From positions 1 to 54,327 of the forward strand of contig NZ_QEIO01000015.1 in the NCBI RefSeq assembly GCF_003336425.1: 54,327 nucleotides of DNA, given 5' to 3'. The stretch comes from Marinitenerispora sediminis (lineage in GTDB: Bacteria > Actinomycetota > Actinomycetes > Streptosporangiales > Streptosporangiaceae). The notes under the pieces were generated by a model. The model ran no database searches, had not been told where the DNA came from, and was given only the letters and a program-made list of their open reading frames with translations. A program made the position numbers and the translations under genes. Numbering within the stretch: position 1 is the stretch's first letter; the number at the start of each line of letters is the position of its first letter. This document shows positions 40,089 to 48,384 of this stretch, piece after piece.

Positions 40089-41753
40089 TCACCCGCCGGA
40101 CCGCTCCCCGTCCTCCTCCGCACTGTCCTCCCGTCGCCGGCGGGCCTCCTCCCGCGCTTCCTGCCGGGCCTCCTCCTGCGCCTCCTCGACCAGTGACAGC
40201 GCGTCCTCGACGGCCTCCCGTGCCCGCGGCGGCAGGTTGACGTAGGGATCCCGTCCCGCCTGCGCGAACCCGCGGATGGCGTGGGGGTCCTCAAGGACGC
40301 GGAAGTCGCAGGTGGGCGCGGTCACCCCGTCCCAGACCTTGACGGCCCGGACCCGCTCGTACCCGCGCAGCACCTCGGGGATCTCGGCGTACCACGCGGC
40401 CGTGGCCTGCGGGTCCCCCGGGATCGGGACGGTCCCCATCTCGCCGATCATCACCGGCTTGTCGGGGTCGATGCCGTGCTTCGGCCCCTCCGTCTGCACC
40501 CACTCGTAGGTCGGGGCGAGCGCCTCCTCGAAGCTCAGCACCTCCTCCCAGTCCGGCTGGAGCTCGCAGCCGGTCATGTTGTACGCCTCCCAGCTGAGCC
40601 AGTCGACGTAGTCGTTGCCCGGCCACAGCCCGGGCAGCCGGTCCAGGTTGGCCGGCCACCCGGTCACGTTCCACACGAAGATGGCGTTGCCGGCGCCGTT
40701 GCGGCGGTACAGCTCCACGATGTGCCGCCACGCCTGCGTGAACTCCTCCGGCGTGCCGCGCTTCTCGTACCGGCGGCCGGCGTCCGCCTCGTGGTCGAAG
40801 GTGATGAAGTAGGGGCGGCCGGTCGCGGCCACGCCGCGCGCCTGGGCGGCCAGCGACGCGTCGAACTCGCCGTCGATGATCTGGCGGTAGGACACCTCGG
40901 GGTGCCCCGGTTCCGTGAACCGCCGGGCCTCGACGTTGGCGTGCAGGAACCGGCCCTCGTCGAGCAGGACCCGCTCCTCCTCGTCGGGGATGTCGTGCTG
41001 GTCCACCCCGTGCCACGTGTAGACGATGTCCATGCGGCGGCCGGCGGCGCGCTCCAGCGGGTAGACGTCGCCCTGCCACGGGCTGGCCCCCCACCAGACA
41101 CCGCAGGACGGCTCCAGGATCTCGCTCACCCGGCACCGCTCCTCCTCCGACACGGCGGTCGGCGGGGCGGGCTCGGCCGGCGGCTCGGGCTGCACACTCG
41201 GCTGCGGAGCCTCGTCCGGGCGCGGCGGGACCGGGACGGGCGGCGGCTGCGGCCCCGCCGGCTCCTGCTGGGCCGGGGACGCGTCCGCGGACGGCGCCGC
41301 CGCGGGAGCCGGTGACGGCACCGCCTCCGGGGACACGGACGCCTCCGGAGACGGTGCCGCGTCGGGGGACGGCGACGGCTGCGCCTCCGGTGCCGCGATG
41401 GCCTCTGGCGACGCGGCCGGCGCGGACGGTGGAGCCTCCGCCGGTGGCGGCGCCGCGTCCGGCGGCGCCGGCGCGGCGGGGGCGCTCGCAGCCGGCGCGG
41501 GCGCCTGCGCCGCGGGAACCGCGGTCTTCCCCTCGGGGGACGGCGGGGCGCTCGGCTGCTGCGACGGCGAATCCGAGGAGGCGTCGTACAGGCTGATCGG
41601 CCACTCTCCGGCCGGTGCGCACGCGGTCGCGGCCGTGGTCACCGCCACCAGCAGCACGCCGAGCCGCTCGGCCGGGCTCCGGCTGCCGCGCTCCCGCGAG
41701 CGGCGCGCCCCGCCCCGTCCTCCCGCATTCGCGGAACCTGGCTGTCCGCACAT
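40089..41753 (-). CDS. Secreted GH26-like glycoside hydrolase with long Pro/Ala linker
   Basis: 554 aa. The N-terminus has a hydrophobic segment ending ATACAPAG, which may be a weak lipobox. Residues ~65-225 are a Pro/Ala/Ser/Glu linker. The catalytic part (~230-520) has GVWWGASPWQGDVYPLERAA, ITFDHEADAG (acid/base Glu candidate), FVWNVTGWPAN, DYVDWLSWEAYN and PVMIGEMGTVP (nucleophile Glu candidate), all consistent with GH26/beta-mannanase-like folds. A charged coiled-coil tail ends it. ATG 41753 has no ribosome site, and a possible -10 (TATGGT, minus strand) lies ~15 nt upstream, so it could be leaderless. It may trim the polysaccharide. Confidence 0.78.
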   Translation of the reverse strand: MCGQPGSANAGGRGGARRSRERGSRSPAERLGVLLVAVTTAATACAPAGEWPISLYDASSDSPSQQPSAPPSPEGKTAVPAAQAPAPAASAPAAPAPPDAAPPPAEAPPSAPAASPEAIAAPEAQPSPSPDAAPSPEASVSPEAVPSPAPAAAPSADASPAQQEPAGPQPPPVPVPPRPDEAPQPSVQPEPPAEPAPPTAVSEEERCRVSEILEPSCGVWWGASPWQGDVYPLERAAGRRMDIVYTWHGVDQHDIPDEEERVLLDEGRFLHANVEARRFTEPGHPEVSYRQIIDGEFDASLAAQARGVAATGRPYFITFDHEADAGRRYEKRGTPEEFTQAWRHIVELYRRNGAGNAIFVWNVTGWPANLDRLPGLWPGNDYVDWLSWEAYNMTGCELQPDWEEVLSFEEALAPTYEWVQTEGPKHGIDPDKPVMIGEMGTVPIPGDPQATAAWYAEIPEVLRGYERVRAVKVWDGVTAPTCDFRVLEDPHAIRGFAQAGRDPYVNLPPRAREAVEDALSLVEEAQEEARQEAREEARRRREDSAEEDGERSGG

Positions 41754-41956
41754 AGCAAAGTGATTACCATACGCGTCGCACCAGTAACGGTAAGTATGCA
41801 GAGAGGCGAGTTGCCCCCACAAGCCCGCAGCCACGGCAGTTGCCGCAACCAGCACGGAAGCCCCCGATCAGGAACAACCCCGCTTTCCTCCCGATCTCGG
41901 CCACCGGGGACCGGCGGCCGCCGCGTGCAGCCGCCGCCCAGGGCCATACTGAGCCC

Positions 41957-42685
41957 ATGGACGAGGCACTGACGCGGGCGGTCGACGATCTGTACGCGGT
42001 CTTCGCCCGGTACCCGGCTCGCCCGACCATCGCGGCCTGCCCGCACTGCATCAGCCCGGCCGCGCAGGCGGCGCTGCGGGCGGCGCCCCCGCGGCGGCTC
42101 GCCGCGGCTGCGCTGCGCCCCTTCACCACCAAGGCACTGTCCACCTGGGGCGACGCCGACGACTTCCGGCACTTCCTGCCGCGCATGCTGGAACTCGGCG
42201 CTCTGGACGACGCGTGGTTCCGATGGGACCTGGCCGTGGCCACCGGCAAACTCCGCCGGGCGCGCTGGCACACCTGGCCGGCCGACGAGCAGCGCGCGGT
42301 GACGGCCTACTGCCACGCCCTGTGGCACCACGTGCTCACCGTCAGCCCCGACGAGCGGCCGGCGGAGGAGCTGCTCCGCGCGCTGCACAACCTGTTCGAT
42401 GACGTCACCCCCTTCCTCGCCGCCTGGCGGCAGGACGCCTCGGAACCGGCTCTGCGCCAGCTCGCCGCCGTGATCCGGTCGGTCGCGCGCACCCCGCCCG
42501 CCCACCTGGACGGACGGATCCTCGCCTGGATCACCCACCCGCGGACCCGCGAGGACGTCGAGGCCGGGTTCTTCCGCGCCGGTTCCCCGGCGGTCGCGCG
42601 GGAGCTCTCGGACGCCCATGACGACGTGGTGGCGCTGTGCGGTGCCGCCGGCCCGGCGGCACCGCCACGCGCACCCCGCGACTAG
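41957..42685 (+). CDS. Conserved hypothetical protein with N-terminal CPHC motif
   Basis: 242 aa, mostly helical, no signal or membrane segment. An N-terminal ACPHCISPAAQAAL element (about 27-40) contains CxxC with a His, a possible zinc or thiol site. Further conserved-looking segments are STWGDADDFRHFLPRMLELG and LDDAWFRWDLAVATGKLRRA. I do not recognise the family. ATG 41957. Codon use matches neighbouring genes, so it is real. It is divergent from the GH26-like gene; no functional link is clear. Confidence 0.75.
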   Translation: MDEALTRAVDDLYAVFARYPARPTIAACPHCISPAAQAALRAAPPRRLAAAALRPFTTKALSTWGDADDFRHFLPRMLELGALDDAWFRWDLAVATGKLRRARWHTWPADEQRAVTAYCHALWHHVLTVSPDERPAEELLRALHNLFDDVTPFLAAWRQDASEPALRQLAAVIRSVARTPPAHLDGRILAWITHPRTREDVEAGFFRAGSPAVARELSDAHDDVVALCGAAGPAAPPRAPRD

Positions 42686-42771
42686 CGGACCTCCGCCGCG
42701 CCGCCGCCCCCGGGGTCGGCCGCCCGGCCAGGCCGTGCGCCAGACCACCCACCGGGGCACCACCGTCGCGA

Positions 42772-42802
42772 TTGACCTCCAGTTCGCTTGAGGTCCTAAC
42801 GT
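42772..42802 (+). promoter_or_regulatory. SoxR/MerR-type promoter-operator
   Basis: TTGACC (-35, 42772-42777), 19-bp spacer, TAACGT (-10, 42797-42802). The spacer carries the dyad CCTCCAGTTCGCTTGAGG, which matches 15 of 18 positions of the SoxR box CCTCAAGTTAACTTGAGG. A 19-bp spacer is the hallmark of MerR-family-activated promoters. It reads into the NmrA-like gene at 42838. Confidence 0.78.
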
Positions 42803-42837
42803 TGCGGTGACCCTCCACCGACGACGGGAGAAACGAC

Positions 42838-43671
42838 GTGATCCTGGTGACCGGCGCGACCGGGAACATCGGCCGCGAGCTTGTACGGCAGCTGCACGCC
42901 GAGGCGGCCGTGCCGCTGCGCGCCCTCACCCGCGACCCGGCGCGGGCCGCGTTCCCCGACGGGGTCGAGGCGGTCGAGGGCGACCTCGCGTCGGCCGCGT
43001 CGCTGAAGCCCGCCCTGGAGGGGGTGCGGTCGCTGTTCCTGATCCCGGGTGCCGGAGCCGAAGCCGAGATCATCGAGGCCGCCCGGCACGCGGAGGTGCG
43101 GCACGTCGTCCTGGTGTCGTCCATCACGGTCCAGACCCATCCGCACCTGCCCGCCACCCGGACGAACCTGGCCGCCGAGCGGGCACTGCGGGACAGCGGC
43201 CTGGGCTGGACGGTCCTGCGGCCGACCCAGTTCGCGTCCAACGCCCTGTGGTGGGCGGAGTCGATCCGCGCGTACCGGACGGTGCACGCGCCTTTCGGCG
43301 ACGTCGGCCTGCCCGCCATCCACCCGGCGGACATCGCCGCCGTGGCGCGGGTGGCCCTCACCGAGCCGGGACACGAGGGGCGCACCTACCCGCTGACCGG
43401 CCCGGAGCGCGTCACGCCGCGGGAGCAGGTGGCGGCCATCGCGGCGGCGCTCGGCGAGGCGGTGTCCTTCGTCGGTATCAGCCGGGAGGAGGCGCAGCGG
43501 AGCATGGCCGCCTTCCTCGGGCCGGAGACCGCGGACGCCGTGCTCGACCTGATGGGCGGGGACGTCAACGACGGCCTGCTGGCCGTCCACGACACGGTGC
43601 CCTCGGTGACGGGTACCCCGGGGCGGTCCTTCCGGGAGTGGGCGGCGCAGAACGCGGAGGCCTTCCGGTGA
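42838..43671 (+). CDS. NmrA-like NAD(P)-dependent epimerase/oxidoreductase, probable SoxR target
   Basis: 277 aa atypical SDR. GTG 42838 begins MILVTGATGNIGRELVRQLH (GxxGxxG nucleotide loop), followed by ALTRDPARAAFP, VEAVEGDLASAASLKPALEG and HVVLVSSITVQTHPH. LGWTVLRPTQFASNALWWAE completes the NmrA/QOR2-like pattern. The ribosome site is GGGAGAAA. The 19-bp-spaced promoter with a SoxR box suggests induction by redox-active compounds. In Streptomyces coelicolor an NAD-dependent epimerase/dehydratase gene (SCO1178) is one of the few SoxR targets, so this may be its counterpart. No soxR gene lies in the window. Confidence 0.88.
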   Translation: MILVTGATGNIGRELVRQLHAEAAVPLRALTRDPARAAFPDGVEAVEGDLASAASLKPALEGVRSLFLIPGAGAEAEIIEAARHAEVRHVVLVSSITVQTHPHLPATRTNLAAERALRDSGLGWTVLRPTQFASNALWWAESIRAYRTVHAPFGDVGLPAIHPADIAAVARVALTEPGHEGRTYPLTGPERVTPREQVAAIAAALGEAVSFVGISREEAQRSMAAFLGPETADAVLDLMGGDVNDGLLAVHDTVPSVTGTPGRSFREWAAQNAEAFR

Positions 43672-43729
43672 CAGCAGGCGAGGGAATGCCTGTACACCGC
43701 GTCCCAGATCCCGCCTAGAGTTCTCCACC

Positions 43730-44029
43730 ATGGACACTCCCACCGCGTTCGCCGTGGCCGCGAACCTGACCTCGTGGGCGCTGTTCGCCTCCACCATGAC
43801 CGCCGGAGCGGACCGCGACCGGCGCATCGCCAGGGTCGGGGAACTGCTGAAGCGCAACAGCGCGGAGCTCACGGAGATTCGCCGGAGCGCCGCACTGGCA
43901 TCGGACCGGACCGAGGACTTCGACCGCGTACCCGGACGCCATCCCGCGACCCGGCTCCGAGGGCGGGCCGCGCCCACGCTGCGCGCCGCACACCAGCGCG
44001 CGGGCCGCCGGAGCGCACGCCCGCGGTGA
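43730..44029 (+). CDS. Small hypothetical protein
   Basis: 99 aa. The first ~23 residues are hydrophobic (MDTPTAFAVAANLTSWALFA), possibly a membrane anchor. A helical stretch follows (RIARVGELLKRNSAELTEIR), then a basic Arg-rich tail. ATG 43730; the upstream region has no strong ribosome site. I recognise no family. Because the tail is compositionally plain, the true end could be earlier or the gene could be spurious. Confidence 0.45.
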   Translation: MDTPTAFAVAANLTSWALFASTMTAGADRDRRIARVGELLKRNSAELTEIRRSAALASDRTEDFDRVPGRHPATRLRGRAAPTLRAAHQRAGRRSARPR

Positions 44030-44154
44030 GGGCCGCGGGGCTCCGCGGCGCCCGCCCTCCGGCAGCGGTCACCGCCCCCGGCCCCCGGTACGGCGCGGTG
44101 CGGCGCGCGCGGCGGCGTCCGCCGCTGCTGGGTCGGAGCGCCGGAGGCGCGCCG

Positions 44155-45090
44155 TCAGTAGCCGTAGCGCCGGCGGGCCGGAGCTGTCAGCGCGGACACC
44201 ACCATCCGGTGCCGGAGAGCCAGACCACCCCGCCACGAGGCGTCCTCGCGCACCGTCACGGGACCGGTGGTGAAGCGCATGGGGTTGCCGGAGACCGTGT
44301 GGGTGCGCGACAGCGACGCGGTGCCGTCGGCCCCGATCGGCAGCACGCCGTCATGGCCGACGAACTCGGCGATCCCCGCGAACTCCCGCGCGGGGGCCGC
44401 CGCGAAGTCCTCGTAGCGCACCCGCCGGGTCGGCACCCCGCGCCGCGCGAGCGACGCCAGCACCGCGTTCTGCGCCATCCACTGCACGGCGGTGCGGCCG
44501 GGAGAGTAGCGGGCCATCTCCTGCTCGGGGCTGGTCGCGGTGGCGTCCGGCCGGCGCATCCGCTTGGTCCAGGAGTGCGCGACCGCGCGCGGGTCGCGGA
44601 CAACGTGCAGCACCCGCATCCGCCGGCCGTAGCGGTGCCAGAGGCAGGCGGCGAGGGAGGCGTGCTTGCTGGCATCCACCACGGTCCGGCAGCCGCTGAC
44701 CTGCGCGATGGCGGTGTACAGCTGGTCGTACAGCGCGGTGTAGCGCCGCAGCGCGGCCGCGAGGGCCTGCGGGGGGTCGTGCCGGAGCAGGGCCGGGACG
44801 TACCGGGTGCGGTCCACCGAGGCCCGCAGGCCCAGCGCGTCGCCCGGGTCCAGCCGGTCCCAGCCGCCGAACGCCGCCGCGCCCACCCGCCGCCAGAACT
44901 CGCAGTCGCCGAACGGCGCGCCGCAGCCGCAGAGCTCGTCGTCGACCAGGCTGCGCCGCCACATGTGCACGACCTCGCCGACCGAGCAGACCCCCGGGAG
45001 TTCGCCGAGCAGTCGCTCGATCAGCGTGGAGCCGGAACGGCCGATTCCACCGACGAAGACCAGCTGAAATCCGTCCACGGACCACCACAC
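44155..45090 (-). CDS. PAPS-dependent sulfotransferase (Sulfotransfer_3-like)
   Basis: 311 aa. The 5'-phosphosulfate loop FVGGIGRSGSTLIERLLGEL is at residues ~12-31, and the 3'-phosphate motif VLHVVRDPRAVAHSWTKRMR at ~160-180. GLRASVDRTRYVPALLRHDP and VDASKHASLAACLWHRYGRR lie between. GTG 45090 gives MWWSVDGF; GTG 45078 is an alternative start. It follows cysN on the same strand with 92 bp between, so PAPS-forming and PAPS-using enzymes are adjacent. The acceptor is unknown but expected to be the polysaccharide or a lipid-linked precursor. Confidence 0.88.
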   Translation of the reverse strand: MWWSVDGFQLVFVGGIGRSGSTLIERLLGELPGVCSVGEVVHMWRRSLVDDELCGCGAPFGDCEFWRRVGAAAFGGWDRLDPGDALGLRASVDRTRYVPALLRHDPPQALAAALRRYTALYDQLYTAIAQVSGCRTVVDASKHASLAACLWHRYGRRMRVLHVVRDPRAVAHSWTKRMRRPDATATSPEQEMARYSPGRTAVQWMAQNAVLASLARRGVPTRRVRYEDFAAAPAREFAGIAEFVGHDGVLPIGADGTASLSRTHTVSGNPMRFTTGPVTVREDASWRGGLALRHRMVVSALTAPARRRYGY

Positions 45091-45125
45091 TAGTACGCAC
45101 GGTGATCGATCTGTGACATGACGCG

Positions 45126-45171
45126 AGCGCGCGGCGGCCTCCGTGGTGCTGCCCGGGCACCGCCGCGCGCT
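45126..45171 (-). terminator. Hairpin between cysN and the sulfotransferase gene
   Basis: A perfect 12-bp stem (AGCGCGCGGCGG / CCGCCGCGCGCT) with a 22-nt loop starts 12 nt past the cysN stop. It could terminate or attenuate the cysN transcript and lower sulfotransferase expression. Confidence 0.6.
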
Positions 45172-45182
45172 GGCGGACCGGC

Positions 45183-46451
45183 TCAGCTCGCGCGGACGAC
45201 CATGCCGGCGCCGACGGTGGCGTTGGTGCCCTCGTCGATCAGGATGAAGCCGCCGGTGAGCCGGTTGCGCTTGTACTCGTCCACGAACAGCGGCTGGGTG
45301 ACCCGCAGGTTGACCCGTCCGATCTCGTTGAGGGCCAGCCGTCCGGCCGCCTCGTCGCGGTGCAGGGTGTTGACGTCCAGCCGGTAGTGCAGCTCGCGCA
45401 CCAGCGCCTTCGCGGTGCGGGTGGTGTGCTTGATGACGAGCTTGGAGCGCGGCGTGAGGTCGCGCGCCTCCGACATCCAGCAGACCATCGCCTCGACGTC
45501 CTGGGTGACGGTCGGCCGGTTGTTCGGCCGGCAGATCATGTCGCCGCGGGAGATGTCGATGTCGTCCTCCAGCAGCAGCGTCACCGACATCGGCGCGTAG
45601 GCCTCGGCGACCTCTCCATCGGCGGTGCGGATGCCGGCGATCCGGGTGTTCAGTCCCGAGGGAAGGTGCACCACCTCGTCACCCGGCTTGAGCACGCCGC
45701 CGGCCACCTGGCCCGCGTAGCCGCGGTAGTCGTGCAGCTCCAAATCGTCGGCGCGCTGCGGCCGGACCACGTACTGCACCGGGAAACGCACGTCGATCAG
45801 GTTGCGGTCGGAGGCGATGTGCACGTTCTCCAGGTGGTGCAGCAGCGAGGGGCCGTCGTACCACGGGGTGTTCAGCGACCGCTCCACGACGTTGTCGCCG
45901 TGCAGCGCCGAGATCGGGATGAACGCGAGGTCGGCGACGTCCAGCCGGGTGGCGAACGCCGAGAACTCCCGCTTGATCTCCTCGAAGCGCTCCTCGGCGT
46001 AGTCGACGAGGTCCATCTTGTTCACCGCCAGCACCAGGTGCGGCACCTGCAGCAGGGTGGCCAGGAACGCGTGCCGCCGGCTCTGCTCCTGCAGGCCCTT
46101 GCGGGCGTCCACCAGGATGATCGCGAGGTCGGCCGTGGAGGCTCCGGTGACCATGTTGCGGGTGTACTGGATGTGGCCCGGGGTGTCGGCGATGATGAAG
46201 GTCCGGCGCGGCGTCGCGAAGTAGCGGTAGGCGACGTCGATGGTGATGCCCTGCTCGCGTTCGGCGCGCAGCCCGTCGGTGAGCAGTGCCAGGTTGGTCT
46301 GCTCCTCACCGCGCGAGCGGCTGGTGCGCTCGACCGCGTCGAGCTGGTCTTCGAGGATGGACTTGGAGTCGTAGAGCAGCCGGCCGATCAGGGTGCTCTT
46401 GCCGTCGTCGACGGAACCGGCCGTGGCGAAGCGCAGGATGTCAGTGCTCAT
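45183..46451 (-). CDS. cysN: Sulfate adenylyltransferase large (GTPase) subunit
   Basis: 422 aa. GTPase motifs: G1 TAGSVDDGKSTLIGRLLYDS, G3 ADTPGHIQYTRNM, G4 LAVNKMDLVDY. TDGLRAEREQGITIDVAYRY is the switch region specific to CysN. Beta-barrel domains II/III fill the C-terminal half (FPVQYVVRPQRADDLELHDY onward). With CysD it makes APS from ATP and sulfate, driven by GTP. There is no fused CysC domain, so APS kinase comes from another gene (the 16.8-18.3 kb fusion). ATG 46451. CysD ends 61 bp upstream on the same strand. Confidence 0.95.
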   Translation of the reverse strand: MSTDILRFATAGSVDDGKSTLIGRLLYDSKSILEDQLDAVERTSRSRGEEQTNLALLTDGLRAEREQGITIDVAYRYFATPRRTFIIADTPGHIQYTRNMVTGASTADLAIILVDARKGLQEQSRRHAFLATLLQVPHLVLAVNKMDLVDYAEERFEEIKREFSAFATRLDVADLAFIPISALHGDNVVERSLNTPWYDGPSLLHHLENVHIASDRNLIDVRFPVQYVVRPQRADDLELHDYRGYAGQVAGGVLKPGDEVVHLPSGLNTRIAGIRTADGEVAEAYAPMSVTLLLEDDIDISRGDMICRPNNRPTVTQDVEAMVCWMSEARDLTPRSKLVIKHTTRTAKALVRELHYRLDVNTLHRDEAAGRLALNEIGRVNLRVTQPLFVDEYKRNRLTGGFILIDEGTNATVGAGMVVRAS

Positions 46452-46512
46452 GTGCGGGTATCCCATACGTCGAGAGGAACGGGCGCGGAGGCGGGCGGCT
46501 GGTCGGAGCGGG

Positions 46513-47445
46513 CTAGAAGTATCCCTCGCGCTTGCGGTCCTCCATGGCGGCCTCGCTGGTGCGGTCGTCGGCGCGGGTCTGGCCGCGCTCGGTGATCCGG
46601 GTCGCCGCGATCTCCGCGATGACCTCGTCCAGCTCCACGGCCGTGGAGCGGACCGCGCCCGTGCAGGTCATGTCGCCCACCGTGCGGTAGCGCACGCTGG
46701 CCTCGAAGACCTCCTCGTCGTCGTCGCGCGTGACGAAGGGGGTGTCGGCGAGCAGGATGCCGTCGCGTTCGAAGACCCGGCGGCGGTGCGCGAAGTAGAT
46801 CGAGGGCAGCTCCAGCCGCTCGCGCGCGATGTAGCCCCAGATGTCCAGCTCGGTCCAGTTGGACAGCGGGAAGACCCGGATGTGCTCGCCCTGGTTGATG
46901 CGGGTGTTGAAGACGTTCCACAGCTCCGGGCGCTGGCTCTTGGGGTCCCACTGGCCGAACTCGTCCCGGAAGGAGAAGACGCGCTCCTTCGCGCGCGCCT
47001 TCTCCTCGTCGCGGCGGGCACCGCCGAAGGCGGCGTCATGGCGGCGGTCCTCCAGCGCCTCCAGCAGCGCGGCGGTCTGCAGGCGGTTGCGGCTGGCCCA
47101 GCGGCCGGTCGGCTCGGTGACCTTGCCGGCGTCGATCTGCTCCTGGACGGAGGCCACGACCAGCTCCACCCCGGCCTCGGCCACCCGGCGGTCCCGGAAC
47201 TCCATGACCTCGGGGAAGTTGTGGCCGGTGTCGACGTGCATCACCGGGAACGGGATCCGCGCCGGCCAGAACGCCTTCTCGGCGAGCCGGAGCATGACGA
47301 TGGAGTCCTTGCCGCCCGAGAAGAGCAGCACCGGCCGCTCGAACTCCGCGGCCACCTCGCGCATGATGAAGATCGCCTCGGCCTCCAGGACGTCCAGCTG
47401 CGAGAGCTGGTACCGCCCCGGGGCCGCCTGACTCGCCTGACTCAT
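46513..47445 (-). CDS. cysD: Sulfate adenylyltransferase small subunit
   Basis: 310 aa. PP-loop motif PVLLFSGGKDSIVMLRLAEK (about 38-57), then MHVDTGHNFPEVMEFRDRRV, GGARRDEEKARAKERVFSFR and FPLSNWTELDIWGYI, all typical of CysD. The end EDRKREGYF is the conserved C-terminus. It binds sulfate/ATP and forms the ATP sulfurylase complex with CysN. ATG 47445 with GAGGCGGG upstream. It is separated from cysQ by 142 bp that carry four tandem hairpins, a possible processing or attenuation point in the operon. Confidence 0.95.
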   Translation of the reverse strand: MSQASQAAPGRYQLSQLDVLEAEAIFIMREVAAEFERPVLLFSGGKDSIVMLRLAEKAFWPARIPFPVMHVDTGHNFPEVMEFRDRRVAEAGVELVVASVQEQIDAGKVTEPTGRWASRNRLQTAALLEALEDRRHDAAFGGARRDEEKARAKERVFSFRDEFGQWDPKSQRPELWNVFNTRINQGEHIRVFPLSNWTELDIWGYIARERLELPSIYFAHRRRVFERDGILLADTPFVTRDDDEEVFEASVRYRTVGDMTCTGAVRSTAVELDEVIAEIAATRITERGQTRADDRTSEAAMEDRKREGYF

Positions 47446-47470
47446 GTATCCCGCCTCACACTCGCGACGC

Positions 47471-47574
47471 CCTCCCGGTCCACCGGGAGGCTGTCCCTCC
47501 CGTTCGCCACGGGAGCGCTGCTCCCCGTTCACGCCACGGGAGCACTACTCCCCGTTCACGCCACGGGAGGCTTT
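47471..47574. repeat. Four tandem hairpin repeats between cysQ and cysD
   Basis: Units of 25-27 bp, each an inverted CTCCCG...CGGGAG stem: 47471-47495, 47496-47520, 47521-47547 and 47548-47574. The last two share an identical 22-bp core (CTCCCCGTTCACG at its start). They lie in the 142-bp leader of cysD within the operon. Confidence 0.8.
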
Positions 47575-47587
47575 CGCGGGAACCCGG

Positions 47588-48379
47588 TCAGGCTCCCGCG
47601 TGTGGATCGGCGCTGTTCAGGTCCGCGACCTCGCGGACGCTGGCCAGCAACATACTCGACAATTCCGGTCGACAGACAAGGATATCTGGCAGTGACGGAT
47701 CGACCTCGTTGTAGGTCAGCTTCGAGCCGTCGATGCGTGAGGCGTGCAGGCCGGCGGCATGCGCGACGGCCACCGGCGCCGCGCTGTCCCACTCGTACTG
47801 GCCCCCGGCGTGCAGGTAGATGTCGGCGATCCCGAGCAGCACCGCGCAGATCTTCGCGCCGGCCGACCCCATCGGCAGCACCTCCGCGCCGAGCTGGGTC
47901 GCGAGCCGCTGCACGAACTCCGGCGGCCGGGTGCGGCTGGTGGTGATGCGCAGCCGCTGGTCGGAGGGCCGCTCCTCGGGAAGCCACGGCGGGTCGACCG
48001 TGGAGAGGGTGCTGCCCTGGGCGGGCAGCGACACCGCCCCGGCCACGAGTTCACCGTTCTCCCACAGCGCCACGTGCACGGCCCAGTCCCCGCGGCCCGC
48101 CTCGGCGAACTCGCGGGTGCCGTCGAGGGGGTCGATGATCCACACGCGCCGTGCGCTCAGCCGGCGGCGGTCGTCGACGCCCTCTTCGGAGAGCACGGCG
48201 TCGCTGGGCCGCAGCCGCTCCAGCGCGGAGAACAGGAACTCGTGCGAGAGCCGGTCGCCCAGGGTGCGCAGCACCTCGGGTTCCTCGAAGCCGTGCCGGT
48301 CGCGGAGCCGCAGCAGCTGCTGCCCCGCCTCCGTCGCGAGATCCCGCGCCACCTCATGATCGTTTCGGATGCTGCTCAC
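47588..48379 (-). CDS. cysQ: 3'(2'),5'-bisphosphate nucleotidase (PAP phosphatase)
   Basis: 263 aa inositol-monophosphatase fold. The metal-binding motifs are VLSEEGVDDRRRLSARRVWI (EE), IIDPLDGTREFAEAGRGDWA (DPxDGT), and a C-terminal YEWDSAAPVAVAHAAGLHAS (WD). CysQ removes 3'-phosphoadenosine 5'-phosphate, the inhibitory by-product of sulfotransferases, and can recycle PAPS. GTG 48379 (VSSIRNDHEV) starts 5 nt after the phosphoglycosyltransferase stop, giving tight coupling. The ribosome site is weak. Confidence 0.9.
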   Translation of the reverse strand: MSSIRNDHEVARDLATEAGQQLLRLRDRHGFEEPEVLRTLGDRLSHEFLFSALERLRPSDAVLSEEGVDDRRRLSARRVWIIDPLDGTREFAEAGRGDWAVHVALWENGELVAGAVSLPAQGSTLSTVDPPWLPEERPSDQRLRITTSRTRPPEFVQRLATQLGAEVLPMGSAGAKICAVLLGIADIYLHAGGQYEWDSAAPVAVAHAAGLHASRIDGSKLTYNEVDPSLPDILVCRPELSSMLLASVREVADLNSADPHAGA

Positions 48380-48384
48380 CAGAC

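Noticed and set aside
41784-41803. Shared MtrA-type operator with the leader at 50044
   Set aside because: Both regions have GTAACG followed by GCAGAG, but spacing differs and the direct-repeat spacing expected for MtrA boxes is absent.
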